A stretch of 64,000 nt of DNA from [Clostridium] aerotolerans DSM 5434. Lineage in GTDB: Bacteria; Bacillota; Clostridia; Lachnospirales; Lachnospiraceae. Where the stretch lies: contig NZ_JHWJ01000003.1 of assembly GCF_000687555.1 (NCBI RefSeq), forward strand, positions 186,001 through 250,000, read 5' to 3'. Under the pieces are notes generated by a model, which searched no databases, was not told the origin of the DNA, and saw only the letters and a program-made list of their open reading frames with translations. A program made the translations under genes and the position numbers. The number at the start of each line of letters is the position of its first letter. The stretch's first letter is position 1. This document shows positions 9,409-18,238 of the stretch, one piece after another.

Positions 9409-10854
9409 TTATTCTCCGATGATCGTCTCCAGCTGCTTTTTGGTGTTCTCATACCATTGTTCAAAATTATCATCTGAGAGAAAAGCAGAAACCGCATTCT
9501 CCCTGGCCATTCCCTGTTCCATAAGCGCGCTTACCTTTTCATAATCTTCTTTTGCTTTACTGCTCATGGAAGTTTGCAGGATCTCCCTTGCTTTATCTCC
9601 GCCTTTAAAAGGTTTTGAAGTGTAGAGCCGGTATCGATTGGCTGTATCCAGTCCAATAAGCAGATTTTGTGATGCCGGGCTTGCTTTCCCTGATTCCTCC
9701 AGAAACGGCTTTAGAATCTCCTGGGTTCCTGATACCTTTTTTACAGGAAGATAGCCGGAGCCTATGGAAAATTCCATGTTATTTTCCACACGTGTAAACC
9801 ACTTTAAAAATACAGTTGCTGCATATTCCCTTTTTTCTTCGGAACGAAATACCATCATACCAGCTCCCTGGGAAACGGCAGAGGGAATCGTACCCTCGAA
9901 ATTAGGCAGAGAATAGAGCTTGCTTTCAATGGAATAGCTGGTCCCATCATCTAAGGTAACGGAAGAAGGAAAATAAGAAATTCCACTGGTTGCTCCCACA
10001 TACGCCGCAAGTTTTCCAGTCTTAACATCGTCGCTCCTGAATTTGCCATAGGAACCAAAATATCCATTGACATAAGGTACGTAATAGTTATCCCAAAGCT
10101 TTCTCATGGTCTCTTTATGAAAATCCAAGGCTGTCTTGCCGTTCTCTGTCTGAAAGATTTCATGGCCAAGCTGCATGCTTCCAATAATTATGTAATTAGC
10201 GAAGGCATCTCTACCGAAAAATGCCTTTCCATCATCCGGTGTACTTGTGAGACTGTCTGTCCACTTATAGTAGGCCTCGGCCACCCGTGTAATGCCTTCC
10301 CAGCTTGAGAATGCCGCTTCCGTCACTCCTGTTGCCTCTGCAAACTTTTCCCAATCGGTCTGATTCACCGCAAGAATTTCCGTTGACTTCGCAATGGGGA
10401 ATACTTTTATGGCATCGCTGCCATCTATTTTCCCCTCTTCCATATAGGCGTCTACGTATTCTGAGATTTCTTCCGGTGTCAGATATGGGCTTAAGTCCGC
10501 CGCAAGTCCCATCTGGTCGATCTCATATACCTTATCTCCATAGGCTGAAAATACATCAGGAAGTGGATCAGAACCAATTTTCTTATCTATGCTTTCATTG
10601 ATCAGATTGCTTAATTCGTCTATGCTTCCTTTATTAAATGCTTTTACAATGATCCCCTGCTTCCGGCCCTCATTTTCATTGAAGGAGCGAATCAGCTTAT
10701 CAAATTCTTCTTTCTGTACGCCATTATAGTAATGCCATACGGTAATGCTGATGGGATTTTCCTCTGAAAGCCCGTAGGGGCCCTTTTTTTCACAGCCTGT
10801 TAAAAGGCTTAAGAAGGCAGCCATCATAAAGGGCAGCATCCATGTTTTTTTCAT
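9409..10854 (-). CDS. Family-1 extracellular solute-binding lipoprotein, probably a sensor partner
   Basis: A 481-residue protein with a signal peptide and lipobox LLTGC (Cys21), so probably anchored outside the membrane. The body reads as a carbohydrate-type ABC solute-binding protein: ITVWHYYNGVQKEEFDKLI near the N-terminus, a central YIIIGSMQLGHEIF region, and AVSQGAGMMVFRSEEKREYAATVFLKW, here quoted in part (motif AVSQGAGMMVF). No ABC permease or ATPase lies beside it. Its stop is three bases from the start of the Cache-GGDEF-EAL gene, so ligand delivery to a sensor is a better guess than transport. The ligand is unknown. Confidence 0.85.
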   Translation of the reverse strand: MKKTWMLPFMMAAFLSLLTGCEKKGPYGLSEENPISITVWHYYNGVQKEEFDKLIRSFNENEGRKQGIIVKAFNKGSIDELSNLINESIDKKIGSDPLPDVFSAYGDKVYEIDQMGLAADLSPYLTPEEISEYVDAYMEEGKIDGSDAIKVFPIAKSTEILAVNQTDWEKFAEATGVTEAAFSSWEGITRVAEAYYKWTDSLTSTPDDGKAFFGRDAFANYIIIGSMQLGHEIFQTENGKTALDFHKETMRKLWDNYYVPYVNGYFGSYGKFRSDDVKTGKLAAYVGATSGISYFPSSVTLDDGTSYSIESKLYSLPNFEGTIPSAVSQGAGMMVFRSEEKREYAATVFLKWFTRVENNMEFSIGSGYLPVKKVSGTQEILKPFLEESGKASPASQNLLIGLDTANRYRLYTSKPFKGGDKAREILQTSMSSKAKEDYEKVSALMEQGMARENAVSAFLSDDNFEQWYENTKKQLETIIGE

Positions 10855-10870
10855 ACTTTAACCCACCCTG

Positions 10871-11431
10871 TCACATAGGAACCTGATCGTACTGGATTGC
10901 CTCCTTGATTCTTCTTGCTTCTTCTTCACTTGATAGATATTTTAATAGCTCAATCCCTAAGTCAAGGGCATAACCAAGTCCTCTCGCTGTTGTAATGGTT
11001 CCGTCTGTAACCACACCCTGGCTGGTATGTCTGGCACCTGTAAGCTCGCTTTCAAATCCTGGGAAGCAGGTCGCACTTTTCCCTTCTAAAAGGCCAAGCT
11101 TTCCTAATACACTGGGAGCTGCACAGATTGCAGCGATTCTTACATTTTTCTCATACGCTTCTTTCAGTAACTCTAAAAGGCCTTCATGGGCTCCTAAATT
11201 TTTAGTTCCCGGCATTCCTCCCGGAAGAAACAGTAAATCAGCATCAGAAAACTCCGCTTCTGAAAACTCTAAATCTGCCTGAAGCTTTACCTTATGAGAG
11301 GTAACAACGTCCCTGGTTCCCATGACTGATACCAGCTTTACATCCTGTCCTCCGCGAATCAATACATCCGTAACTGCCAATAATTCAACTTCTTCTGACC
11401 CATCTGCCAAAAATGCATATACTTTACCCAT
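10871..11431 (-). CDS. DJ-1/PfpI family protein (YajL/ThiJ-like)
   Basis: A 186-residue class I glutamine-amidotransferase-like fold. The family acid is in GSEEVE (residues 11-16), and the nucleophile elbow is AAICAAPSVLG with C103. GGMPGTKNL and SHKVKL are also typical of the YajL/PARK7 branch. Members act as deglycases or redox-stress chaperones; the exact substrate is not predictable. It sits between two solute-binding protein genes with spacers of 16 and 14 bases, so it is probably co-transcribed with them. AAAGGAGAGG precedes the ATG. Confidence 0.9.
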   Translation of the reverse strand: MGKVYAFLADGSEEVELLAVTDVLIRGGQDVKLVSVMGTRDVVTSHKVKLQADLEFSEAEFSDADLLFLPGGMPGTKNLGAHEGLLELLKEAYEKNVRIAAICAAPSVLGKLGLLEGKSATCFPGFESELTGARHTSQGVVTDGTITTARGLGYALDLGIELLKYLSSEEEARRIKEAIQYDQVPM

Positions 11432-11445
11432 AGTAATCCTCTCCT

Positions 11446-12495
11446 TTACTCTTCAAATTTATTGACTGTTGTAATTTTTATATAGTCTACCAGATACTTT
11501 GTTTCTGCCTCTTCGCCACTTATCATCTGAATCAGGGTATCCGCTGCCAATTTTGCCTGGCCCTCATGATCGTTTAAAACAGTTCCCTGGATATCGCCTG
11601 CTTTTATCGCCTGAACGGTCTCCAAAAGTGCGTCCACTCCTACCAGATAAATATCTTTTCCCGGTTGATAGCCCGCTTCCTTAGCTGCTTCCATGGCGCC
11701 CATGGCAATGGCATCGTTTCCGCAGAACATGACCTCTATCTGTTTCCCATATTGAGAAAAAGCTTCCTGTGCCTGCTTCTTTCCTGTCTCCATGCTCCAG
11801 TCGCCGTTTGCTGTATAGAGGGTTTCTGTCTTTATGCCCCCTTTTACAAGAGCCTTAATGGCATATTCCGAACGGTAATCGCTGTCTTCATTGCCAGGCT
11901 CTCCCTTTAACAGAACACAGGATACCACTCCATCTTTATTGATATCTCCTTTTTGAGGAGTTTCTAATATAATCTCACCCTGATAGGTGCCGGCCTGCCT
12001 GGAATCGGTCCCCACACTGGATATTGCCATCTGGTTGCTTTTCCACCTCTGCTGCTCCGCCTCGTTAGGTACCCGGTTTATAAATACCAACGGAATCTTA
12101 GCCTGACTTGCCGCATCTGCCAGCTGCCCTGCCACTGAGGTATTGACTGGATTTACAATAATTCCCTGACAGCCATCTGCAATAAACTGGCTCACCTGCT
12201 GGTTCTGGATATCCTGATTGCCGCCTGCATTGCGCATAATTACCTCTGCATGATACGTCTCTTCCAGATACTGTTTTAACTCTGCACGATACAGCTTCAT
12301 AAAGGTGTCATCATAACGATATATGCTCACACCAATCTTAGGTCCTTTTTCTTCCAGAACCTGGCCGCTCTCTGTTTCTTTCGCCTGGGTTTCCTTCACT
12401 TCATTTTGTTTCTTGGAAAAAGTGCAGCCATGAAGCAGGAAAATGGTTCCTGCGATGAAAAAGGCTGTCAATATCCCTTTTTTTGACCACTTCAT
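11446..12495 (-). CDS. Galactose/glucose-binding-type lipoprotein (MglB-like)
   Basis: Periplasmic-binding protein of the MglB group. It shares GVSIYRYDDTFMKLYR, the calcium-loop pattern DINKDG, and MFCGNDAIAMGAMEAA with the mglB copy at 15.9 kb. The start at 12493-12495 has CAGGAG upstream and yields a signal peptide ending in the lipobox LLHGC (Cys24). Longer in-frame starts at 12531 and 12561 lack a good ribosome site. It heads a probable operon with the DJ-1 protein, the family-1 binding lipoprotein and the GGDEF-EAL protein, and no permease genes are present, so it may feed a sensor or use the MglAC permease encoded nearby. Confidence 0.85.
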   Translation of the reverse strand: MKWSKKGILTAFFIAGTIFLLHGCTFSKKQNEVKETQAKETESGQVLEEKGPKIGVSIYRYDDTFMKLYRAELKQYLEETYHAEVIMRNAGGNQDIQNQQVSQFIADGCQGIIVNPVNTSVAGQLADAASQAKIPLVFINRVPNEAEQQRWKSNQMAISSVGTDSRQAGTYQGEIILETPQKGDINKDGVVSCVLLKGEPGNEDSDYRSEYAIKALVKGGIKTETLYTANGDWSMETGKKQAQEAFSQYGKQIEVMFCGNDAIAMGAMEAAKEAGYQPGKDIYLVGVDALLETVQAIKAGDIQGTVLNDHEGQAKLAADTLIQMISGEEAETKYLVDYIKITTVNKFEE

Positions 12496-12582
12496 CTCTT
12501 TCTTTCTCCTGGATTTTACTGTATTTCTCATATTACCACGTTTTTCTTGATTTTGCCACATACTTCTATTTTTTATCCAATT

Positions 12583-12597
12583 GTGTTATACTAACAC
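12583..12597. promoter_or_regulatory. Palindrome overlapping the divergent promoter region
   Basis: GTGTTATACTAACAC is a perfect GTGTTA-TAC-TAACAC inverted repeat. It contains TATACT (12587-12592), a likely -10 box for the plus-strand CYTH gene, and lies about 90 bases before the start of the divergent lipoprotein operon. A regulator bound here could control either side. Confidence 0.45.
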
Positions 12598-12631
12598 CAT
12601 TCGGCATAAAACAAGCTTTAGGAGGCCTTTC

Positions 12632-13084
12632 ATGGAAATAGAACGAAAATATTTAATCTCCGATCTCCCGGAGGGAGCTACTGACTATCCTTATCATCTC
12701 ATTGAGCAGGGATACCTTTCCACAGAGCCAGTGGTCCGTGTAAGAAGAGAGGATGACAGCTATTATCTCACCTATAAATCAAAAGGGCTTTTAGAGAGAG
12801 AGGAATATAACCTTCCTCTGACTAAGGATTCCTACGATCACTTGATTCTAAAGGCAGACGGGCATATCCTTACGAAAAAAAGATACTTGATTCCAGTAGA
12901 GGATTCTGATTCTCTGACGATTGAGCTGGATATCTTTGAGGGACGGTTTGAAGGGCTTATGCTTGCAGAAGTAGAGTTTGAGAGCCGGGAAGAGGCAGAG
13001 GCCTTTGCTGCACCGGAATGGTTCGGCGAAGATGTAACATTTTCCGGCGAGTATCAAAACAGCCGTTTAAGCAGGCTGGCATAA
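12632..13084 (+). CDS. CYTH domain protein (triphosphate tunnel metalloenzyme)
   Basis: A 150-residue protein beginning MEIERKYLI, the ExExK signature of CYTH/TTM enzymes. Further acidic and basic strands follow (VRVRRE, YYLTYKSKG, LTIELDIFEG, AEVEFES), as in tripolyphosphatases and class IV adenylate cyclases. The small bacterial forms usually hydrolyse inorganic triphosphate; the true substrate is not known. AGGAGG six bases before 12632 fixes the start, although the frame is open from 12581. It is a single-gene unit closed by a strong terminator. Confidence 0.88.
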   Translation: MEIERKYLISDLPEGATDYPYHLIEQGYLSTEPVVRVRREDDSYYLTYKSKGLLEREEYNLPLTKDSYDHLILKADGHILTKKRYLIPVEDSDSLTIELDIFEGRFEGLMLAEVEFESREEAEAFAAPEWFGEDVTFSGEYQNSRLSRLA

Positions 13085-13087
13085 AGA

Positions 13088-13142
13088 AACCGAAGCGAAG
13101 GCAGAATAAATTAATATTCTACACCTTCGCTTCGGTTCTTTT
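13088..13142 (+). terminator. Bidirectional terminator between the CYTH gene and mglC
   Basis: A perfect 14-bp inverted repeat, AACCGAAGCGAAGG at 13088-13101 and CCTTCGCTTCGGTT at 13124-13137, is followed by CTTTTT on the plus strand and TTTCTTT on the minus strand. It separates two convergent genes. Confidence 0.88.
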
Positions 13143-13179
13143 TCTGACTATGCAGACGAAAGTCTTCCTGCCATTTGTA

Positions 13180-14178
13180 TTATTTCTTAGCGATATATTT
13201 TCTGATATCAAGAGCGATTGCTACTACGATTACAATACCCTGTGCAATGTACTGGTAGTTGGTATCCACGCCAAGGTACTGGAGACATGTTTTTAATATC
13301 TCAAATACCAATACACCAATGAGAACGCCGGATACTTTACCAATACCACCGTTAACGGAAACACCACCGATGGTACAGGCGGCAATTGCCTCCAGCTCCC
13401 AGCCCATACCCATGTTTACAGAGGAACCGCCTGATTTGGCACCTACAAGAAATCCTCCCAGTGCATAAAGAACGGCTGCTGTTACATAAATGATGATCTT
13501 GGTCTTATTGGTATTTACACCGGAAACCTCTGCTGCCTGCTCATTTCCGCCAATGGCATACATATATTTTCCGTGAGGAGTCTTGTTATAAACAAACCAG
13601 ATAATAAGACCAATCGCCAGGGCGATTAAAAATAAATAAGGAATCACACCAAAAAGTCTTCCTTTTGCCACCTCAGTATAAGCCGGGCGGTAGCCTCCGA
13701 TTGGTGTTGCATTGGTATACACAAGGCACGCACCGTATACAATTAACTGCATACCCAGAGTTCCGATAAAGGCCGGTACCTTAAGGTATGAAATAACAAG
13801 GCCATTGATCAATCCGAAAATGGCACAGACAGCGATACAGATTAAAAGCACTACAAAGACCCACCAGATCCCAAAATCAGGAAGATTCGGGAAGAATTTT
13901 CCGCTGTATCCTGGTTTTTGGAGCAGAGTACCTGCAAGACAGGCAGAAAGTCCTACAATACGTCCTGCGGAAAGGTCTGTACCTCTGGTGATCAGACAGC
14001 CTGAGATACCGCAGGCAATGATGAACCGAGGTGCAACATTCAGTGCTATATTCTTCAAGTTATCTGGTGATGCAAAAGCTGGCTGCTTGATTGCCGTAAA
14101 TATGGCCAGCAGGATGAGGACAACGATGATTCCATTATTAATAAGGAAATCCTTCATATTAACCTTCTTAGCTGTCAT
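13180..14178 (-). CDS. mglC: Mgl-type sugar ABC transporter permease
   Basis: Integral membrane subunit of a galactose/methyl-galactoside-type importer, 332 residues with eight or more hydrophobic segments. The conserved permease loop reads EAAEVSGVNTNKTK-like (here EQAAEVSGVNTNKTK) and AIAACTIGGVSVNGGIG. The ATG overlaps the mglA stop by four bases, and AGGAGG lies seven bases upstream, so translation is probably coupled. It works with the ATPase at 14.2-15.7 kb and the binding protein at 15.9 kb. Confidence 0.92.
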   Translation of the reverse strand: MTAKKVNMKDFLINNGIIVVLILLAIFTAIKQPAFASPDNLKNIALNVAPRFIIACGISGCLITRGTDLSAGRIVGLSACLAGTLLQKPGYSGKFFPNLPDFGIWWVFVVLLICIAVCAIFGLINGLVISYLKVPAFIGTLGMQLIVYGACLVYTNATPIGGYRPAYTEVAKGRLFGVIPYLFLIALAIGLIIWFVYNKTPHGKYMYAIGGNEQAAEVSGVNTNKTKIIIYVTAAVLYALGGFLVGAKSGGSSVNMGMGWELEAIAACTIGGVSVNGGIGKVSGVLIGVLVFEILKTCLQYLGVDTNYQYIAQGIVIVVAIALDIRKYIAKK

Positions 14179-15731
14179 GACTTAACCTCCTGAGTGGAAC
14201 TTTCTCCTATTTTATCGTTTAGATCAAATTTTGTGGCAAACGCCATAATCTTCTCCTGGGTTGCCTCCTCATCTTCTACTTCTCCTGTTATACGTCCGCT
14301 GCACATAACAATGATTCGGTTTGACATGCCAATGAGTTCAGGCATTTCAGAGGATATCATAATAATGGATTTTCCCTGCTTCACTAAATCCACCATAATT
14401 TGATAAATTTCAAACTTAGCGCCGATGTCAATTCCTCTGGTCGGTTCATCCATGATGAGAATGTCCGGATTATTGGCCAGCCATCTGGCTATAATTACCT
14501 TCTGCTGATTTCCGCCTGAAAGGGATTGAATCTGTGTTCTGTCATTGGGCGTTTTTATACTCAGCCTGGAAATGCTGTCTTTTACTACCGTTCCTACCTT
14601 TTTACTGTTAATAACACCTGCTTTTGTATAATTCCGGTAGGAGGAGATTGCCGTATTGTCAGAAATACTCAGGCATCCGAAGATTCCGTTTCCCCTTCGG
14701 TCTTCGGTTATCATCCCAACGGAATTATTAATAGCATCCTGTGGGTGCTTGATTGATACTTTCTCCCCAAGGATTTCAATATCTCCGGAAGCGATGTTTC
14801 GCATCCCAAAGATAGCCTCCATAAGCTCGGTCCTCTGAGCTCCAACCAGCCCTCCAAAGCCTAATATCTCGCCACGCCTTAACTCAAAGGAACAATCCTG
14901 AAAGGAACGCTTGTGAATGCTTGACAAATGGCTTACCTTTAATAACACTTCATCCGTTCTGTAATCATCCTTTGGCGGATAAACATTACCAAGCTCACGT
15001 CCTACCATCTGTTTTACAATGTCTTCATCTGTAATGTCCTTAACTTCCCAGGAGCCCACGTAAGTGCCATCCCGCATGATGGTGATATCATCAGCAATCT
15101 GCCTGATTTCTGCCATCTTATGGCTGATATATATCATAGAAACTCCCCTGGATTTTAATTCTTTTATAATCCGAAAGAGGGCTTCTACTTCGTTATCAGT
15201 CAGAGAAGAAGTCGGCTCATCCAGAATCACGAGTTTCGCATTCTGGCTTACTGCTTTCGCAATCTCTACTGACTGCATTTGTCCGATTGAAAGAGTTCCC
15301 AGCTTCGCTTTGGGATTAAACTCCATTTTAACATCCTTAAGCCACTTCTCTGCTTCTGCATTCATAAGTTTGTGATCCACAATCTTTAATGGACCAAATT
15401 TTATGAGAGGATATCTTCCCAGATACATGTTCTCTGCAATGGAACGCGCCGGAACCGGCTGCAGCTCCTGATGTACCATGGCAAGTCCTTTGTGCAAGGC
15501 ATCATCGGGGTTTGCAATATCCACTTTGTTGCCGTCGATGAAGACTTCACCTTCATCCATGTTATAGATGCCAAAAAGGCATTTCATAAGGGTTGATTTG
15601 CCTGCTCCGTTCTCCCCCATCAAGGCGTGAACGGTACCGGGACGTACTTTTAAGTTAATCTTATCAAGTGCCTTGACTCCGGGAAAGGTTTTACTGACTC
15701 CAACCATTTCCAGTCTATACTGCTCTGCCAT
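14175..15731 (-). CDS. mglA: Mgl-type sugar ABC transporter ATPase (two ABC domains)
   Basis: Duplicated ABC ATPase of 518 residues. The first half has Walker A GENGAGKST, signature LSIGQMQS and Walker B LVILDEPTSSL; the second half has a degenerate P-loop (GLVGAQRTE), signature LSGGNQQK and LIMDEPTRGID. This two-domain design is typical of CUT2 sugar importers. The start at 15729-15731 is supported by AAAGGAG; the longer start at 15758 has no ribosome site. A terminator-like hairpin lies between it and mglB. Confidence 0.94.
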   Translation of the reverse strand: MAEQYRLEMVGVSKTFPGVKALDKINLKVRPGTVHALMGENGAGKSTLMKCLFGIYNMDEGEVFIDGNKVDIANPDDALHKGLAMVHQELQPVPARSIAENMYLGRYPLIKFGPLKIVDHKLMNAEAEKWLKDVKMEFNPKAKLGTLSIGQMQSVEIAKAVSQNAKLVILDEPTSSLTDNEVEALFRIIKELKSRGVSMIYISHKMAEIRQIADDITIMRDGTYVGSWEVKDITDEDIVKQMVGRELGNVYPPKDDYRTDEVLLKVSHLSSIHKRSFQDCSFELRRGEILGFGGLVGAQRTELMEAIFGMRNIASGDIEILGEKVSIKHPQDAINNSVGMITEDRRGNGIFGCLSISDNTAISSYRNYTKAGVINSKKVGTVVKDSISRLSIKTPNDRTQIQSLSGGNQQKVIIARWLANNPDILIMDEPTRGIDIGAKFEIYQIMVDLVKQGKSIIMISSEMPELIGMSNRIIVMCSGRITGEVEDEEATQEKIMAFATKFDLNDKIGESSTQEVKS

Positions 15732-15837
15732 CCCGTTTCTCCTTTCATTACGTTTCATTATTATTGCCCATGCTTTCTGGGCATCCAGGTATACCCGTAG
15801 GGTGTTTCATTATTATAAGGGTGTTCCTATTATCTTT

Positions 15838-15870
15838 AAAAATCGGGTGTGCCTTACCGACACACCCGAT
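15838..15870 (-). terminator. Partial terminator between mglB and mglA
   Basis: ATCGGGTGTG at 15842-15851 and CACACCCGAT at 15861-15870 form a perfect 10-bp stem, followed on the minus strand by TTTTT (15838-15842, partly within the stem). Such elements often allow high expression of the binding protein and lower read-through into the ATPase and permease genes. Confidence 0.75.
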
Positions 15871-15885
15871 ATTCAGCTTTTTAAA

Positions 15886-17007
15886 TTATTTTAATTTATC
15901 TAAGATATCCTGAGCATTTCCTTTGGTAACCTTGATATAGTCAACCATGTTTACGTTTTCAACAGCTTCGCCTTTTAAGAACTTAGCAGCCATATCGCTT
16001 GCTGTCTTAGCCTGAGAGAAGTGATCGTTGAATACAGTACCGGTCTGCTTGCCGTCGATTACGTTCTGAACTGCTTCTGTTAACGCATCAACACCAACCA
16101 AATAGATATCTTTATCTACGGTGCGGCCTGCTGCCTCGATTGCCTGTAAAGCGCCAAGTGCCATAGCATCGTTGTTGCAGAAGATAACTTCGATCTGGTC
16201 ACCGTACTGTGTTAAGGCATCCTGTGCGATCTGCTGTGCTTTTGCCTGATCCCAGTCACCGCGCTGCTTTAAGAGTTCCTTTACTTTCATACCGGACTCT
16301 GTAAGAGCTTTCACAGAAAACTCTGTTCTGTACTGTGCATCAACGTTCTCTGGGTCACCCTGAATCATAATATAGTTAATAACGCCATCGCCGTTGATAT
16401 CACCTTTGTTGGAGGTTTCAAGAATTTCTTCTCCCTGATAGGTACCGGACTGTCTTGCGTCACATCCTACGTAGGTTGCATTGATTTTCTCATCTTTCCA
16501 TCTCTGTTCTTCTTCTGTATCAGGCTCACGGTTAATGTATACAACTGGAATTCCCGCTTCTTTACACATGTTGGTGATTTCTGGAGCGGAGGAAGCCTGA
16601 ACAAGGTTTAAGATCAGTACATCATACTTCTGTGTGATGAAGTTCTGAATCTGATTGGTCTGCTCTGCCTGATCACCCTTACCATCCTGAATAACTACAT
16701 TCTCCTTTTTAAAGCCAAGATCCTCTGTCAGATAGCGCTGAAGCTCTGTTCTGTAAAGAGTCATAAAGTTATCGTCGAACTTGTAGATAGAAATACCCAC
16801 TTTCTTATCTGCTAAGTCTCCGCCTACTGCGTCCTTCACTGCCTTTGCAGTGGTCTCTGCTGCGCTGCCATCCTCTTTTTTGGTCTCAGCTGCAGTGGTA
16901 GCTTCTGGTGCTGCCGTAGTTCCTTTGGCTCCTGAACCGCATCCTGCCATGGAAAATACCATTGCTGATGCAAGGCCAACTGCTAATACTTTTTTAAGTA
17001 ATCTCAT
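15886..17007 (-). CDS. mglB: Mgl-type galactose/glucose-binding lipoprotein
   Basis: Extracellular binding subunit, 373 residues. It has signal peptide and lipobox MAGC with Cys23, the sugar-binding region GISIYKFDDNFMTLYR, the calcium-loop pattern DINGDG, and IFCNNDAMALGALQAIE. The start at 17005-17007 follows GGGAGG by seven bases; the 16 extra upstream codons that are open have no such support. It is the first gene of the transporter unit, with its own promoter and a terminator behind it. Confidence 0.94.
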   Translation of the reverse strand: MRLLKKVLAVGLASAMVFSMAGCGSGAKGTTAAPEATTAAETKKEDGSAAETTAKAVKDAVGGDLADKKVGISIYKFDDNFMTLYRTELQRYLTEDLGFKKENVVIQDGKGDQAEQTNQIQNFITQKYDVLILNLVQASSAPEITNMCKEAGIPVVYINREPDTEEEQRWKDEKINATYVGCDARQSGTYQGEEILETSNKGDINGDGVINYIMIQGDPENVDAQYRTEFSVKALTESGMKVKELLKQRGDWDQAKAQQIAQDALTQYGDQIEVIFCNNDAMALGALQAIEAAGRTVDKDIYLVGVDALTEAVQNVIDGKQTGTVFNDHFSQAKTASDMAAKFLKGEAVENVNMVDYIKVTKGNAQDILDKLK

Positions 17008-17032
17008 GAAAAATCCTCCCTTTACATTATAA

Positions 17033-17104
17033 AATGAGCGTATCGATGTAAGCACTTTGCTTTATCAACACGCTCATTATATAGTTTTTTTGTGCACTTT
17101 TCCA
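17033..17104 (-). promoter_or_regulatory. mglB promoter with overlapping inverted repeat
   Basis: A perfect TATAAT lies at 17081-17076 on the minus strand, with a weak -35 (TGGAAA, 17104-17099) 17 bases upstream. AATGAGCGT (17033-17041) and ACGCTCATT (17070-17078) form a 9-bp inverted repeat whose promoter-side arm covers part of the -10 box. It resembles an operator or looping site more than a leader hairpin. Confidence 0.55.
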
Positions 17105-17201
17105 TAAGATATTATTGGGTCATATATCGAATTTTTTAGATTATCTATATTTTTATAAAAAATTTTTTTATTTTTGTGACTCACAGACAAAGCACCGTTC
17201 T

Positions 17202-18224
17202 TTATTGCTGGTAAACCGCTTTCTGACCACAGTCATAATATTTGCCATCACGAAGAGCTACCTTATCCTGTACATTTTCTCCTAAGGATTCTGCTGCTGC
17301 AATTTCAAATATGACCTTTGCATATTCCTCGCCGTCACACTGAACGGTTCCGAATATTTTACCGGTACGAAGCCCCTCTATGCCCTGGGGAGTGCCGTCG
17401 ATCCCTACGATCTTAATTTGCTTTTTGATGTTATTTCTCTCCAGGGCATCTGATGCTCCAAGAGCCATATCATCATTGTTACAGATCACCACCTCAATCT
17501 GGTCCGGGTATTCGGTAAGCCACTGTTCCATCCAGGCGGAGGCCTGACTTCTGTCCCAACTGGCTATGGCGCCAGTGATCTTCTCCAGGGGTACTCCCCC
17601 GTTTTTTAGAGTCTGTATGGACCATTCTGTACGGATCAGGGCATCCTGATGGCTGCTCTCCCCCTCTAAAAGAACGTAGCTTACTTTTCCATCTCCATTT
17701 AGATCAAGAGAAGCCGGATTTTTTTTATAAGCCTCCACCAGTATATTTCCCTGCAAGACAGCAGTTTCCTTTGCATCCACTCCCACATAGTAAAGCTTCT
17801 CCCACCGCCTCATATCCTCTTCTACCGGCTCTCTGTTAAAAAATACCACAGGCAGATTGGCATCCATTGTCTTATTTATAATATTGGACGCCATGGAGCG
17901 GTCTACCACATTAACGCAGATGGCATTATAGCCAAGGGAAATAAAACGGTCAACCTGACTGTTCTGTGTATTTTGATTTCCCTTGGCATCTACGACTTCC
18001 ATAACTACCTTAACTCCGGTCCTCTTTTCGTATTCCTTTGCCTGGTCCTCTAAATTGGAACGCAGCATATTGATAAATGAGTCATCCCCCCGGTAAAGTG
18101 CTACACCAATGCGAATGGCTTTTTTATCGTCTGTTTCTCCCGCTTTAAAATTCTTATAAGAAACCCCTGCCAAAATCAAAAGTATTACAAGTGCTGCTGC
18201 TATGATCCCATGAATTTTTCTCAT
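17202..18224 (-). CDS. Membrane-anchored galactose-binding-type protein (sensor component)
   Basis: A 340-residue MglB-like protein with RIGVALYRGDDSFINMLR, the calcium-loop pattern DLNGDG and VICNNDDMALGASDALE. Its N-terminal hydrophobic segment (IIAAALVILLILAGVSY) is not followed by a lipobox cysteine or a clear cleavage site, so it may stay as a membrane anchor. It is the last gene of the regulator-kinase-binding protein operon and sits directly before mglB. By analogy with Clostridium XylFII, which presents xylose to the kinase LytS, it may present sugar to the adjacent kinase. Confidence 0.85.
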   Translation of the reverse strand: MRKIHGIIAAALVILLILAGVSYKNFKAGETDDKKAIRIGVALYRGDDSFINMLRSNLEDQAKEYEKRTGVKVVMEVVDAKGNQNTQNSQVDRFISLGYNAICVNVVDRSMASNIINKTMDANLPVVFFNREPVEEDMRRWEKLYYVGVDAKETAVLQGNILVEAYKKNPASLDLNGDGKVSYVLLEGESSHQDALIRTEWSIQTLKNGGVPLEKITGAIASWDRSQASAWMEQWLTEYPDQIEVVICNNDDMALGASDALERNNIKKQIKIVGIDGTPQGIEGLRTGKIFGTVQCDGEEYAKVIFEIAAAESLGENVQDKVALRDGKYYDCGQKAVYQQ

Positions 18225-18238
18225 ATACCTTCCCCCAT

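Noticed and set aside
13712-14185. Plus-strand open frame of 157 residues
   Set aside because: Antisense shadow of the mglC permease; no protein family features.
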